From positions 16,494,001 to 16,558,000 of the forward strand of contig OU612073.1 in the NCBI GenBank assembly GCA_914767715.1: a stretch of 64,000 nucleotides of DNA, given 5' to 3'. Under the pieces are notes generated by a model. That model was not told the DNA's origin. It made no database searches and saw only the letters and a program-made list of their open reading frames with translations. Shown here one piece after another: positions 47,801-62,800 of this stretch; positions within the stretch are counted from its first letter, which is position 1, and each line of letters begins with the position of its first letter. The DNA comes from Membranipora membranacea. Taxonomy: Eukaryota; Bryozoa; Gymnolaemata; Cheilostomatida; Membraniporidae. Made by a program: the position numbers and the translations under genes.

Positions 47801-50800
47801 GCAAAATCTAATATCCCTGGATTGAAATGTTTGTTGTGGTCATGTAAAAAAAACCTAGCACCGTAATGACAATTTTTCCACGAAGTTAAGCTGAATAAGA
47901 AAAAATGACAGAAATTCCCATGTTTATAGCTTGTCAGATTTGGTCTTATCCAAATGTCCCAATGTGAAAACATACAAGCTACATACCGTTATCACCTGAT
48001 GCGGTGAAGTTGACAATCAGAAGAGAAAACATAGTAAAGAGATAGAAGGCGCGGCGACAGGTGAGATAATACAGTGTGACAACAGCGAGCAAGTGTCTAA
48101 AGTTAATCCTTGTGAGAATATGTGACAATGTACTGCTCAGTCAAACACAGATTTAACACTGAGCCTGTTATGTTCTGGGCAACTCATTTTTATGCATAGG
48201 ATTTGTTCAGAGGAAAACATAAGGATGACTTCACAGGAAGTTTCATTTAAAAGTATTACCTCAAATCCCTTTGAGGGCCAAGTGTGAGTCATGAAACAAA
48301 AATAGCAGAAATTAAAATGATCAACAGATCAACACACCACAGCCAGTTGACTCATGTCACTGACTGCTATCAAACTGATAAACAATCCATGTGATATCAT
48401 TACAGCGGAGTATATCAAGACCAACAAATAATTAGTAAACAGAAATGGCAAAATATGGAATCAAAACAAAACTCTCATATCATCTCCCAGGCATATAACC
48501 ATATATGGTCTGGGGTCAACCGAATATGTGTCCTGGAGACAAAAGCTTCAAACAGAACAAAGTAAGAAGCATAGACTTAATAATAAATAATTAATAAGTA
48601 AGAAGTCACAAAAGAAGCCAGAATAATAATCATCTAAAGCCACAAACTGCTTACCAATTTTACCAATCATGTCAGAGACTCCTTGGGCCACTTCACCTTC
48701 AATCATTACAGTAATATATAAATAAATAGGTGTGGTCTAAAGGTTGATTTGAACGCAGAGGTACATGTCCAGGGCTAAGGCGATGGAATATAATAGATGT
48801 GAGACCGAGTGAGAAATGATTAAAGCCTCAGCTGTGGATATGCAGAAATGCAGAAATGATCTATACAAAGCTACACTGTGGGTCTAATGTGCTGATCATG
48901 TGTAGATAACTCTATATAACCAAAGGAATGACGTTACGCAGAATTGAGCAACGTAACCAAATCGATCATTGGTGAAATATCCACCAAAATGGCAGAGGGA
49001 GGGGGGAGCTTCATTGCACTCTGTGGGTATCATGATATCACTAAGTATCTGGTATCCCAAACAACCCAATGGTAATGTTACTAAGACACCCTGTTGGGTC
49101 ATCATTAATACCAGACATCAGTGACAACATTCCCTTTTTTTACAGCTTGAGGCTCCTCCAGGATACCCTATCGGTAACATTGGTAAGGATTACTCAATAC
49201 ACTTTACCATCCCTCTGCTGGAGAGGAGAGGCCATCAATATCAACAGCCTCAGCCCATCGGCACAGATAAACTCATGAATATATTAGAATTCGTTAGTGT
49301 TGCTTTTGACAAGTGTTCCTTTGTTTTAGCCAATACTTTGGTGACACCCAATTAAAAATTCAGTTTTAAAGTCCAGAATTTAAAATTCAAACTGGGATAC
49401 TATGAATAGAATCACATCTCAGCCGAGATTATAATATATTAAAATTAAAATTTAATTTAAAATATATTAAAATATTATACGTTTTTAAAGCAAAAGCTGC
49501 GAATTAATACATCTATAAATACTCAAAGCAACGAAGCAGCATAAGCAGACCTAGCGCTATTTATCATTGTACCAGAATAGACAGCGGAACTTGACCAGTG
49601 ACACTCATGAGTTCTGTCAAACAAACAGGATGTAGCGGAGAGAAGTGTTCCACTCACATCCTTATATATTGCTCAACCACTCCATCTGGCACAATTTTTT
49701 TTTCCAAGGACTGCCTATTGTGGGCTAAGACTACAATCTATGGCCTAAGACTACAGTCTGAGGATTCAGACTACTGTACATGCTTCCAGACTACACCCAT
49801 TCACGTGACGGCTATGGTGTAGGCATATGAGGAGGTTGTACTAGAGACTATAGATATATATCTATAGTCTCTGGTTGTACATCAACTGTACTAGCTGTGC
49901 ACCACAAATGATTGCGTGGTCTACAACCAAGTGGTGCACTGCTGACTGCTTGTGCTTGACAATGTGCAGGAATGTTTCCTCAATCTCACTCTCATTTTTG
50001 GCAGTCTCATATAGAACGGAAAATTTGGCCCATATGGTGCAAACACACTGATAACCTGAGCAGACCAAAAGATGAGTAACAAAGAGAGAACGTAACTATG
50101 TTGATGTGATCTCAGAGTCAGTTGTGTATGAACATATAGTGTTGAACAACATGAATATATTTAAATGTAACTCATGATGAAACTGTGCATCAACAAAGTT
50201 CAACAACAGCAAGAAATTTCAGGCAATTTGTGTCAGTCACAAACAGCCTAAAGCAGATCAGCTGCGCCGTCTACCAGCATCGTGCCATATATCCCAGAAT
50301 GCAATGCTAGTTTAAACCTTCTTATGGTATTCAAGGCCTGTTTGTCTCTCATAGCTTTGCACTTTCTGAATTTCTATAGCAGTTGCATTATGAACCAGCT
50401 GTTTTCATGCATTACAACAGTCAGGACATCTACTAGGCTTTGCAGCTCGATTGACGAGATTAAGCCAAGATACTCGATTAGATTACATAAAGAATATACT
50501 TACTGAAAACTTTTCCAATCGGACCTGGAGATTTAGAATAAGTATCCAATAAGTCAGATAGCGATCTTGAGTGCCTCTTATTCATGCTGCCGATACACAC
50601 TAGTCAGTATTCCTTAAACCAACTTTAACTTTAACTACTAACTTCCAGTAAGGCTACTATTAACTTCCGCTACGATGATGCCAAAATTTACTGCCTGGCA
50701 GGATTTGAGCCGAACGTGGAAATGCAGCAGTGCGACAAAGCCCAGTGATTACACTGACATGCTTTGAGCCCACTCGAATACTAAATTACCATTTTTCATG

Positions 50801-53800
50801 GCAGATATCAATCTTCCTCACTTGTGTTCTCCCTAACCAATGGCACACGATTTAATGAAAGTGTGTGTACAACAAACAGTCAAGACCATTAATTAATTTC
50901 CCATCACTTTCCGACCGATTGTGTAAATCCTGAATTATTACTTAATAGGTGCTTGTTCACTTCCATAATTTACCATAAATCGGCGTCTTCACTTCCACCT
51001 TGACCTGGTTGGTTATAGTATGGTGACCTAACATGACAGGTCATTAGTAATGGTAGGCTAGTTAAACTCAAACACCTTTGTATCACTTGTATGTCATCTC
51101 AGAGTTAGTATGTAGGAGAAAAAGGGCGCGACGGGGTACTCCCCTTTTGTTTAGCATGAGCTGCCCAACCCTATTCAAGCCCAACCCTATTTCAACCCAA
51201 TTCTATTAATAGTAGGGACTATCAGCGATGTTGACATTATTGGAACAATCAGATAATGACATGATTTTGACATGCTCCAATCAGTCGAAGCGTGGCGGAG
51301 AACTTCGGAATTTAAAAAATTGAATAATTATGCTTATATCAAATTCCACCTGCCACCTATTTCTGATTAATTTCTGACCCATACTTACTTTTAGGAGGGG
51401 CTTGTAGGCTTTTAGTACTTCTGCTAGTCAGGGGGGATGACTCGGGCATCACAGGAACACAGTCTGTGGGGCTGAAGAATCCTCGCTCTCCTGCCTTATT
51501 CACTCCCATCCAGTACTGCCATGAGGGTGCATCAGATGGTCTGTAAATCACAAAAATACCATAGTATCTCATCATAGGTTACAATGAATCTATGCTTACC
51601 TGTACACGATCATATAAAAACAGAGTTAGCATTTAGGTGAACTGAAAATAATTACATACTTTGGAACAATCTAAGTCAGCACAACAACAACTTCAGTGGA
51701 ATCAAAGATATATTATCTTCAAAATAATAGTAGAACAAGTACTATCTAATTCTTCCAGTAGCACCTTTACGAGGTATGTGTAATTGGCGATTTCTATACT
51801 TGGAAGTTATTCACTCATTGAACCAAACTCTCAAAGAGAAGATGACTCCAAAGTGTCTTAATCAAGTTTGGTCTTTGTAGAACTAAATAACAATGAACAC
51901 TACAATGGACGAGTGTCTACATACTTTTTATCGATGACAGTAATACTATCTCCTTCCTGAAAGTTAATACACCCCGGAGCTGATGAGCTGGCCCTGATGG
52001 CCTTCATCACCGTCGGTTTGATTGATGTGAGCTCGCTGGTGATGGAAGCAAACTTTGGTCTCTCTTCTGGCTCGTGGCTCCAGCATTTCAGCATCAGATT
52101 ATAATGTTCTGTGGGACACAACTCCGGTCGCTCTAATCGCTGACGTTTAGGATTGTCTATCGTTTTCAGTATCTGTTGAAAGCAAAATATTGATCATTAT
52201 CTGCATAAAGTTGTGGCGTTGTTTAGTTTCGTTTTTGAATGCCTAGATAATAATTTAGTCATTTGAAGAAATGTCTCCTGTAGGTTAGGGATAGTTTAAG
52301 GTTTGTTGCAGATTAAACTTGATTCAATCCATCCGTTTCCCAAAGTGGATTATTTGAGTAATTTTGACGCTAGCGTGGAGTTTTTTTTTATACATTATGG
52401 TTACAATGAAAGTCGAGATTAAGCCTGGAGTGAGATCAGGAGAAACACTGTATAGCATTAAAACATGCATGCTGCAGACTTTTGTATCAAAAGTATAAAT
52501 AACAACCGAAATGTAGCATAACAATGTCACATGAGAAATAAATATAACAACAATCATCTACTTTTTCACGGCTGGACAATCTAGAACCAAACCGAGTCAT
52601 GTCGCCTTCGATAAGCCTCAACTATATCACAATGCATACATTCTGGAAAATTTACACTGAGCAAAAAACACAAATAAACCCGGAGAGAGGGAACACAAAG
52701 TGAGCATTGGAACCCAACTAGTCATCCGCCTGGAACCAGTATAAGTGGGCTGGGAGGACAAGAACAAACAGAAAATACCCCACGTGTGCTCACTACCTAA
52801 CCCTGGCAACGGAGGGACACTCCCAACATGCAGTGCCTGCATCAAACAAGCGCATTGATAGGATAGATTTTGACAAGGCTAAACTCGTAGGGTGCAATGA
52901 GAGACAATGAAACATCCCTTCAAACATCAGCGTGAAATACTGCAGCACACAACAACTAGCAGCCCTTATGTGTAAAATATAATGGAAACTATGACTTTGC
53001 CAGCCTATCATTCAGTTTTAAACTGTGCAAACTCATATCAGTGGGGACTGGGAAACAGGGAGGGGGAGGGATAGTTTGTTTAATTTTCTGTTAATCCCGT
53101 TAACCCGTCATATAAAGGATGTGGCCTTATAATTTGTAGGAAGACTGTACAGCTAGACTTCTGGGAGTTTTCAACCCTAACCATCTTTTTGATTTAGTCA
53201 CATAGTCTGCATCAAATTACACAATTCAGAATTGCACTGATTAAGAGTTAACCTCCCCTTACAAGCCAATTATATCATAGGGTAGGGTTTGGTTTAGTGG
53301 TTTAATAAGGAATCTTAACATTGGTCGAAGTTGAGTTTGCGCAGCGTAACCGATGATGGAAAGTGATAAAGTATAAACAGTTAATACTATTTTAGTTATT
53401 GCTTAGTTTGTTTGATTGTTGTGAGAGTGCACTAGTTTATACGTATACCTCTGATGTATGCTCTTCTGGTGATAGTGATTGTCCATTCTATACAACATTA
53501 AGCAAACAACAAACTCTAAGTGAGGCATGGAGAACATCTCAAATGTTATCAATTATACTTGTTCTTTTGTACTGCGTGTTGCACCAGATAATATATACAT
53601 GTGTTCAAGCGCTAGCTGACAATGTGATTTAGATTTAAGGCTTTCCTTCTCTCAGGAATGCTATTCTAGACTCTTGGAGGCATTCGATAATATCACATAC
53701 CTCCATAGATGAGAGACCATCCCAGGGTTTCTTGCCATAAGTGAACATCTCCCACATAGTGACTCCGAACGCCCACACATCACTGGCTGAGCTGAACCGT

Positions 53801-56800
53801 AATAAGTTTATACATTCTGGTGCACACCTTAAAACCATCGAAAATAATTAATTATGGTAAGTATTTATCAGTATTATATACATATATATATCATTCATTT
53901 GTGAATATATTGTTTATTCATGTCATCATTTATGATTTATTTATGTATATTATCTTTTTATGTACATATTGTTTTCCTATTAAGGCAAAAAAGGTGAAAT
54001 AATGGGTCTATCCCACGGGGCACAGCATTTCATAGTCGTAGAAATAGACAGAACGACAGGATATGCCTGTGGAGTCACATTGTATATAACTGCATAATGT
54101 ATGGCTAATGGTGTGCATAAAAATAGTACCTCTCATGGAAAAGGTCTGTCAGGCTTCTACTGAATAAAGTTGCATACTTTACTGGTATGAGGGAATAACT
54201 CCATATTTCATACTTACCAGGCAATAGGAATTTTTAGGTCTGTTCTATATTTAGACTGATAATATTCTTTTTCTAATCCAAGAGCTCTGGATAGGCCAAA
54301 ATCTCCAATTTTAACCTGAAAAATAGACAACTCAATATGTGAACGAATGTGGTATTTTACCCTTTGCTTCCTTGGGAGAGCAACTGTGGCATCACGGTTG
54401 GAATTCTACCGCAAAACTGCTCTGAAATCCATCATCTCGAATATATAAGAGGTAATTAGAGTATAAACAGCTATGTCACTAAAACAATGGACAAATATCC
54501 CAAACATGGCTAATTTACACAAGAAACAGTGAGGGCTGCAAAGAATTTTCTATGCCCATATAAGAGCATAGGAAGGATCATGGCATCACAATCATGTCAT
54601 CATGCCGCTTCCTATCAGAAGACGAAAGTTCATTTTAGAATTGATGATTTATGAACTATTAAAATCTCTTGATCCATCTTAAGAACTTATGTGCATATTA
54701 ATGTAGTACATAGTAGCATAGTACCATGAAGAAGATTAGACTGCATGCTGGAATGGTGACACCCTCTTACTAAGAATATAGAAGTGTCAAAATGTCAGAT
54801 ACTAACTTATAAATTCCTTACAGTAAGTGCATCTACAGGTTTCTTTTTTAAACATATCTTCAACAAATTACTATACAGATGGGTAAGTAACATAATAACT
54901 TCCAATGTATGTGATGGAATGTTACCATCGATTTTATCATTTATTCATAATAATCAGATCAAGGATGATCCGATTTGCCTGCATTTTGAGTTGCCTCCTT
55001 CTAGCCAAATTGCTCACCAGTAAGTCGAATGGGAATAACCAAAATGCGGGCAAATTAAATCAAACTTGATCTACTTAGTACTATGTATGACAGGACAGAG
55101 AGTCAGAGTTAGTCAGAGCCCTACCTTTCTATCACTGAAGACGAGTATATTCCTAGCAGCGAGATCTCGATGTATGAGACCCTGAGCCTCCAGGTAGGTC
55201 ATACCTGTCGCTATCTGATGAGCGAACGCTGACAGGCGAGTCACAGACATCGTTGTACGTAACGAGTCGTTATGTAAACATTCTAATAATGACTTCATCG
55301 GGGCATATTCTGTTACCTGGGAAAGAGAAACTTATATGACAGTTGTCGTATATATTTTTGTGACATCATTTGTAAAATTTGGCACTTAATCCAGTTCTGG
55401 TTCATGAGAGAAAATATTGGACCTATGTTGAAATGAGTTGGATATGGTTGATTCTGGTCATGCCATGATCCATGGCATGTCCTCAAATGGACTTAGTAGC
55501 TCTAAGAGGATGACTCAGTAGTTATATATATATATAGCCAGAGTAATAGCAGTCAGATGAAGACGTTTGCAGTATTCCTTCCTGATAGAGATTGATTACC
55601 AGGAGTACCTGGATAATTGAATGATTGATGTTCAGATATCAATACAAGGATACAGTCATCAATCATCAAGGTATATCAAACATGACAAGGTGTGGAAGAG
55701 GATTAAAAGTAGAAACAATGAGACAATGTGACAAAATGACACCAAAAGGAGATCTGGTTAACTGCAGGTATGAGTCAAAGCCTATCTATCACAAAGAAGT
55801 TCCCACCATTTTTTTATCTTAGCTACTTGATAAATGAGTCAACACCAATCTTTGATAACCAAATATTACCCAAGAAACCAAGCCTATGTGGTAATTAAAG
55901 ATTCCTGGTCCATTCATAGAGATCCTCTAACCCATTGGTTCCACAACGATAGTGTACTCTAAAATCGGTGGCACAATGCAAAATGTCAAAATTACAATCT
56001 CTAACGAAAGGTACATTTTTTAAATTTCCTTGAATTTTACGAAAGTATGAGCAATCAACCACTGCAAGGAAGCTAATCACTAACAGGAGACAGCCAATCA
56101 TCACAGGGGTTTCCTGTCAGCAGTTTATCTGACAGCAAAGTACTTCCATAGTTTGGTTACTAAATAAGTTCCATGAGTCATTTTGCCCCCCATTACATTT
56201 TCTCGAATTTTGTTTCAAAACGAAAAGCACATAAAAGTGAGAAGGTCTTTCTTCACAAGACAGCACACGTTTGCAGCGACCTCATCACACCACAAAGCTG
56301 CAGTGATATCCTATTGTGATGCAGTCAGGGGTCAACATTTGATTCACAGGAACTGTAAATCTGTAATTGTCATCAGAATTATGAAATGATGCTTTCACTG
56401 ATGATTTATTGCAAAACTATTTCGGGCCAAAACAACAAGCTTTTAGAAGAAATACATAAAATATTCCTGTTTTAGTACACAACAGAGTTCACATCACAAA
56501 TAATTCTATATCTTTCCTTGTCATTTGCCTACCTATAACTTTACTGCCTACCCATCCTTTTCTGCCCATCTTTAGAGTTGTCTATGCGAGTTGACTCATA
56601 AGACAGAGCCAGTAGGTGTAAACACAAACTGCATACGCGCCAGTACCAGTATTTTTGTTGATATACAGAATCATATTGTATGATGTTATTCATGGCTAAT
56701 GAACTCTTAGTTATGTCTGATGGTGGTATCACCACATAGCTTTACAGTAGGGCACCGTGTGTCAAATTAATCGATACTAAAGATGACAAATTTTCTGAGA

Positions 56801-59800
56801 GAGGCACATGTTATATGTTTACTTATGAACAGCTAACCGATCACGTAGCTTATACACTTTGTAGGGCTTCACCGCTTAGACATAGCTTCAAGTAATTTAC
56901 GTAGCGACACTATATCTGGTGCATTTACGACTTTTTTGTCCTTATGAACAGAATAACTTACCAGCATGAGTTCTTTATCTTGTTGGAACACTATTCCGTA
57001 GAATGTGACTATATTGGAGTGACTGACTGACTGCATACTAGAAGCCTCCTTCAGGAACTCCTGTAAGCCGTGCTCTAGTCTGTCCTGACTTAGGCTCTTC
57101 ACCGCTACCTCTATCTATTTGTGGAAAGAGAGAAACCATGATAGTCAAGTGGAGGCCTCAAGAGGTCACATATCAGGGTAAAGTTTTTGGGGAAGGTCAA
57201 AGTGGCAGTCCGATTGGAAATAGTGATCTTTTTGGAGTAACCTCCAACCCTATAATCAGATATATTAATCCCTCCTAATAACATGACTACCGTCCGTCCA
57301 AATGTGATGCAGCCAGCCAAATGGTAATATTCAGCGCATTTTTTTTATAAGGGCTATCAGTTATATGATTTTTAGCTCATCTACTTATCTTGTGATACGG
57401 GTCTATGTGGCAAAATGCCTCACGGGGCCAGAGTCTTAACCATGGCGTAAAGCTGCTGTATGTAACTTACTTATACACCCCACACTGATGACCACTTTTA
57501 TTTAACTTACTTTTTGTCCGACATCATTTGTATATATGGCGTGTCTGACGACTCCGAATTCTCCCTGCCCGATATCACTCTGTACTTCGATTTGTTCACG
57601 GGGGATGATGCGACGCCCGACCACAGGTACAGGAGATGCTGGGGCCTCACTCTCCACTGTGCTGAGTACTGAGCTACGTGAGTTCCTCATACCTGCCTGC
57701 TGTTCACTGGATGAGCGAGTCAAACGCTGAAAAAACAATCAAACTGAGTTAAGACAAGCTAGTAAGAATCACTGAAATACCTCCAAAAAAGTGCTTATAA
57801 TAGACCAGATTTCTAACAGTGTTCCATATTATACAATCATCCTAGCAGGAAGCAGACTGAACTTCATCCAGCTTCTGTAAACAAGTTAACGAACTTCTGT
57901 GCCAAAAACATCATTTTGAATTTCATTAATACCTCCACCTTAAACAAAGACATCTACAGGCTACAGAGGTTACAGCTACCCGCCACCAAACTATCTACTT
58001 CTCGTTAAACAATGAGATGAGAAGAAACTTAACAATAATAATGAGGAAAAGTTAGCTTAGTACAAAAACTTCTACTGACAAGCTTAGTAATACTGGTGTA
58101 AAGATGATGTATAAAGAAGTTTAAAATATGAAAACTGTTCTCTGAATTTTTTTTAGGATTAAACATACAGCTATGAAACTCATAGTGAGATCTAGAGAGA
58201 GTCCATAAGTCCCTGGTAGTCATAGAGCAGAGTACTTAAACAAACAGCAGTATTTTAGAGTACAGTCACTGTGACATGTACAAAAAATAATACTGAGACT
58301 TTAATATTACTTTACCAACACTAAGAAACCACTGACTGACCCAAACGACTGCTTACTCGCTGATCTGATAGCCGTTACATGCATTCAATAATATCCGTTA
58401 GTCTCATCAAAACGTCATCGGTGGAATTCAGCTTCAAGCCATCAAGCTCTCACACACAAAAAACTTGGGAGACTTATATAATATTACACTAGAGCATAAA
58501 TCATCAAATGTAAGACTTGATATTAGTACTAAGTAGAATGACAGTAAAGAGGTATGCCAAGTCCAGAAGATACCACTTATGGCATAGCTGTAATTATTAA
58601 AATTATCATGTCTCCAAACCTATAATCTCAACTCGACAATCACAAGGTCTATTATACATCATTAAATACAACCTGCTCAAGCCGAGACACCGATCCCTGC
58701 ATTACTACATCCCTACATGATTACTACGCCCCATTCACTCACCAACAAATTTAGGTCATCTCGATTTGCCACCATCTTTGAGGTGTATTCCACTTGTGCA
58801 GTTGTCGAAAATTCCCAAGGATGCTCAGCGAACGATTCACCAAACAAAAACAGATTATGCAATCTCCCTGGGGGCTCTCAAGCTAAAACGTAACACGTTC
58901 AGATGGTTGTGTCACAGAGATGATGATCGCTGGCCAATAAAACAAAGTTTCAAGAAGATTTCGCACACAAGCTTTCAGTTCGCTATTCAAACATAAAATG
59001 AGGAATATAGTTCATCTCGCATCCCATAGTCCACAATAAGAGTGATGACTCAAGGCTCGAGGCTAGTTAGGCTGTCACATGCTGTGTGCCGAGCTATGCC
59101 TACAAGTGCAGGATAAGTCCATTCAAGTAGGACATCTTAGCCAATAAGTTTCCTAAGGTCACACAATTAATTGTAATTAAATTCATTTTCAAGCTTTATG
59201 ATGACTCATTTGTTGATTTTCTTACAAGAAATACTTTGAAATCTTCAACGCAATCACAATAAACAAAGTAAATAAAGAGGTATTTAGTGTATCACTGATT
59301 GTTCATTGGTTGTGAAATTGGCTGACCTGCAGGGTGCCTCAAGGGCAGAAAGGATTGCAAATTGCGACAGATTAAATGTGACACCCCTAGAAGATAAACA
59401 CTTAGGAAGGAAATGCTTGGAGACGCTCCACTCTAAGATTCAATTCTAAGATTCATCTGATTCCAGTACCAGTTACACGAAATCCAGACAAAGTTCAAAC
59501 ACTACTCATGGATTTATATTTGAAGTATTTTAGTATTATTTTCACAAATCATAACATAGTCCATGACAATGATATTAGGTCGATGATTGAAACATTGGGA
59601 TGAGTAACTGAAGCCAATAAGTTCACCAAACATTGAAACAGCTGACAATAAATGATGTTTACCTTCTCTGATGTCTCTCTAAGAATATGTCTGATGTCAC
59701 CATGTATCCGCTCAGTGACTCATGTGCCACCAGGTGTTGAGAATTATTCACCATTAATCACAGAGAACAGCACAAACAGACACTCAATATACCACCTCAT

Positions 59801-62800
59801 TTACCAGCAAGAAGCTGACTGGAACTAACACCGCACAAACAAGTCACCAAAAACACTAGACAAAGACTGGAATGGAATTTAGCCACCAGATAATGAGGAT
59901 GATCAGTCTTTGTATATAATACAGTGAAGAGATGAGCCTGTGATAGTCTATTACACACTCATCAGAGCAAGTCATGTCAACAAAAAGGTGCCAATATAAA
60001 TTCCTGTCTTCCATAGGCTAAGAATGATCTTTGCATTGCACACAAACCTGGTTTTACAGGTATCTAGGATAGTGGTAATATCACCATAAAACAGTCAGGT
60101 GTTGAGACTATCCAAAAATCAAAACTGCTCACCAGTAATCTGGTTGTGCCTCTGATTACAATCACCTGCGCAGACTTGTCACCTTATGCCGAGAAGGTAG
60201 TAACTTTGATACTGCCAGCCCTGCCATCAAAGTGTCAGAGAGTACCAATAGAAGATCACAGCTGTACTCAACAAGGTCCTCATATCACAGCATATCTCAG
60301 AGTGTAATGACCTTCTCATCTATATGACTTACAGAGCAACTTCAAAACCTACACTTGAAATATTTCGCCCATCACTTGCCAGCTAAGAGCTATAATCACC
60401 ATTCACGCCTGGTCTGATCATTAGCAGTATTGTTGCATGATCCAAATCAGCACAGGGTGATTGTAATCCAGACAACAAGACACTTCAGGGTCTCTCTCAC
60501 GGTTCAGTATCCACTGCTTGTCACCATATTATACCTAAACTACAAAGCGATGAGCACCTTGCTATACAAAGTATGATGCATTGCCTTAACTTACTCTCAT
60601 GGTGGCTGTTGTGGGATGAGAAATGTAAGTAGGTCGTTAGGTTACCAGCAGCTGTACCAGAGTCGACCCTGACAGCCTGCAGACAGTATACTCGATGATG
60701 TTACAGATATATCAGGAGCTGACAGCTGCTGATTTAGAGCACTGTGCTAACTGACAGCAATAGATTCAAGATAACCGACAGCCTGTCAGCAGAAGCTTAA
60801 AGTTCAACACAGCAGCTTTGTAGATATAAACACTGGTTAGAATCAGCATATAAATTTAGGGGAGGGTAGACAAACCCCCTAAAGCAATAACAGAGTAACG
60901 TAAACTACTAAGAGTGCAGTTTACTGTTCAGGGTACATTTGTAAAATGAGTCAGAAGATAAACCTAGATGACAATACCATCTGCTAAGATAACCAAGAGC
61001 TGCACTTATTGTTATTAGGAGTAACCTCTATACTGCCTTATCTTTGTGACATTTGTAGAGTACCAGTACATTCCATGTAAATGATAGGTCCTGTTAAAGA
61101 TGTTTATAGGAAAATACCTTTGCAACAGACACAGTATCATAACCACGATATAGAGATTTCACTGTATTACCACACCATTGAAATAAGGCTGAAGGGATTG
61201 CCCCTCATAGAATCACCAAATATATTGCACACACCAGACAAAAGGGATAGGAATAACAAACCGTATTAATGGGTGTATGTGATGCAACGCTAACAAAACA
61301 GACCTAACAGTTCTATTAGTCTGTACTATTCAAGCTGAGAATCACCAGCCAACAAATTTAACAAACAAAGCTGTCATCACCAAATTTCACAAATTAAGGT
61401 AAATACCTCAAACCTCAAGACTTGTAAATATTATGAGATATCTCATATAAAGCCTTGAATAGCAGATGCTAATAATTTTAGTTCAATTATGAAAGTTGTT
61501 ATCCTCATAAGAGTTGTATTCCCCAGATACATGCATAGACAACTACTAAAGAGCCTGAGCAATGTTAATACTAGCAAACTATCCCAAACTCCCTGCTAGC
61601 AGCATTAACAAACTTCAGCACATAATGTGTAATACTAGTCTTATTCGTCATACATAATGTGTATAGCTGATTAGTCAGAAGACATATCTCCCAAAACCAC
61701 CAGTGAGAGACAAGAGCCAGTCAGCCAGTCAGCAACACAAAAGAAGTAAGATAGCCACAGAGTACCGGAGTAAGTATTGAGCACGTAGTATACAATGGAA
61801 TAAGTTAGTATATGATGGTATCCATGTAAGCATTGTACACAGCATACACAGAAGTTATTACAACAACTAAAAGTTAGTTCTCATCTACCCCATAACCTCT
61901 GTAAACTAAATCTACACACTATGTCTAGCAAATAAATATGCATTAGAATATTGAGAAAAAAGGAGGTTGTAATATGTTTGATGTTATGCGAATATGATGG
62001 AAATTTGAGGGTAATTGATTGTGGTTTTTATCATTATCTGGTACATTATCTGGTACATTATATATAGCCAATCAATAATTGATCGTCAATCAAGAGTAGA
62101 TCGAGTTTTATCCAATTGGCTGCATTCCAGTTGCTCCCATCCACTGGTCAAACCGCAGTAACCAGTGGAGGGGGAGCAACTCCAAATGCAGGCACATGAA
62201 CAAAACTTGGTCTGAATCAGGAGAAACAGCATACCGCTTCCAGAGACAGTCAGTATCAACCCCGGGGTGGATAACAGAAGGGATACAACAAGATTAGAAG
62301 AGCCGATGGGTAATTAAACGAGAGAGTAGAATTAGAGGGATAGTATTTTAGACTGAGGACCTCACTGCTGCTGCTGCTGTATTACCTTCATACTAAGTCG
62401 GCGCGTTACGGCATTGAGACCTCCCATCTAGAGTGTGAGAAATGTGAAACAACATCATCAAAGCATCAGCAAAGTGAGCGGATTGAGCGGAAAGTTTAAC
62501 AGCATACCACTTTAGTCTAGCTCAGACATATTGCGCAAGGGTTTCCCATAGACTCATTACATAATAACTGATGGAGTTTTCAGAGATGAAGCAATCACAT
62601 GTTTACTAGTTCAATGGCTGGTATGAAGCAAGAAAGGACTGGTTTAAGCGCACATTTCCCGAACTTCATGAAGAGCAAAATAAGTTACTTTGAAGATATA
62701 GGTTGTGGACATGAGCTTCAGGGCAGGTTTAATGTTACAGAGCTTTATTTGTCTCTTTGATGGCTTACAATTTAGGAGCATCGCTCACTTTCTTTTATAC

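Noticed and set aside
49862-50068. 68-codon minus-strand ORF in an ACK intron
   Set aside because: Looks protein-like but falls between in-phase ACK exons and would break the frame if included.
50591-50599. Nearer acceptor CGGCAG for the ACK linker exon
   Set aside because: Using it puts a stop codon at the join; the upstream TGACTAG acceptor keeps the frame open.
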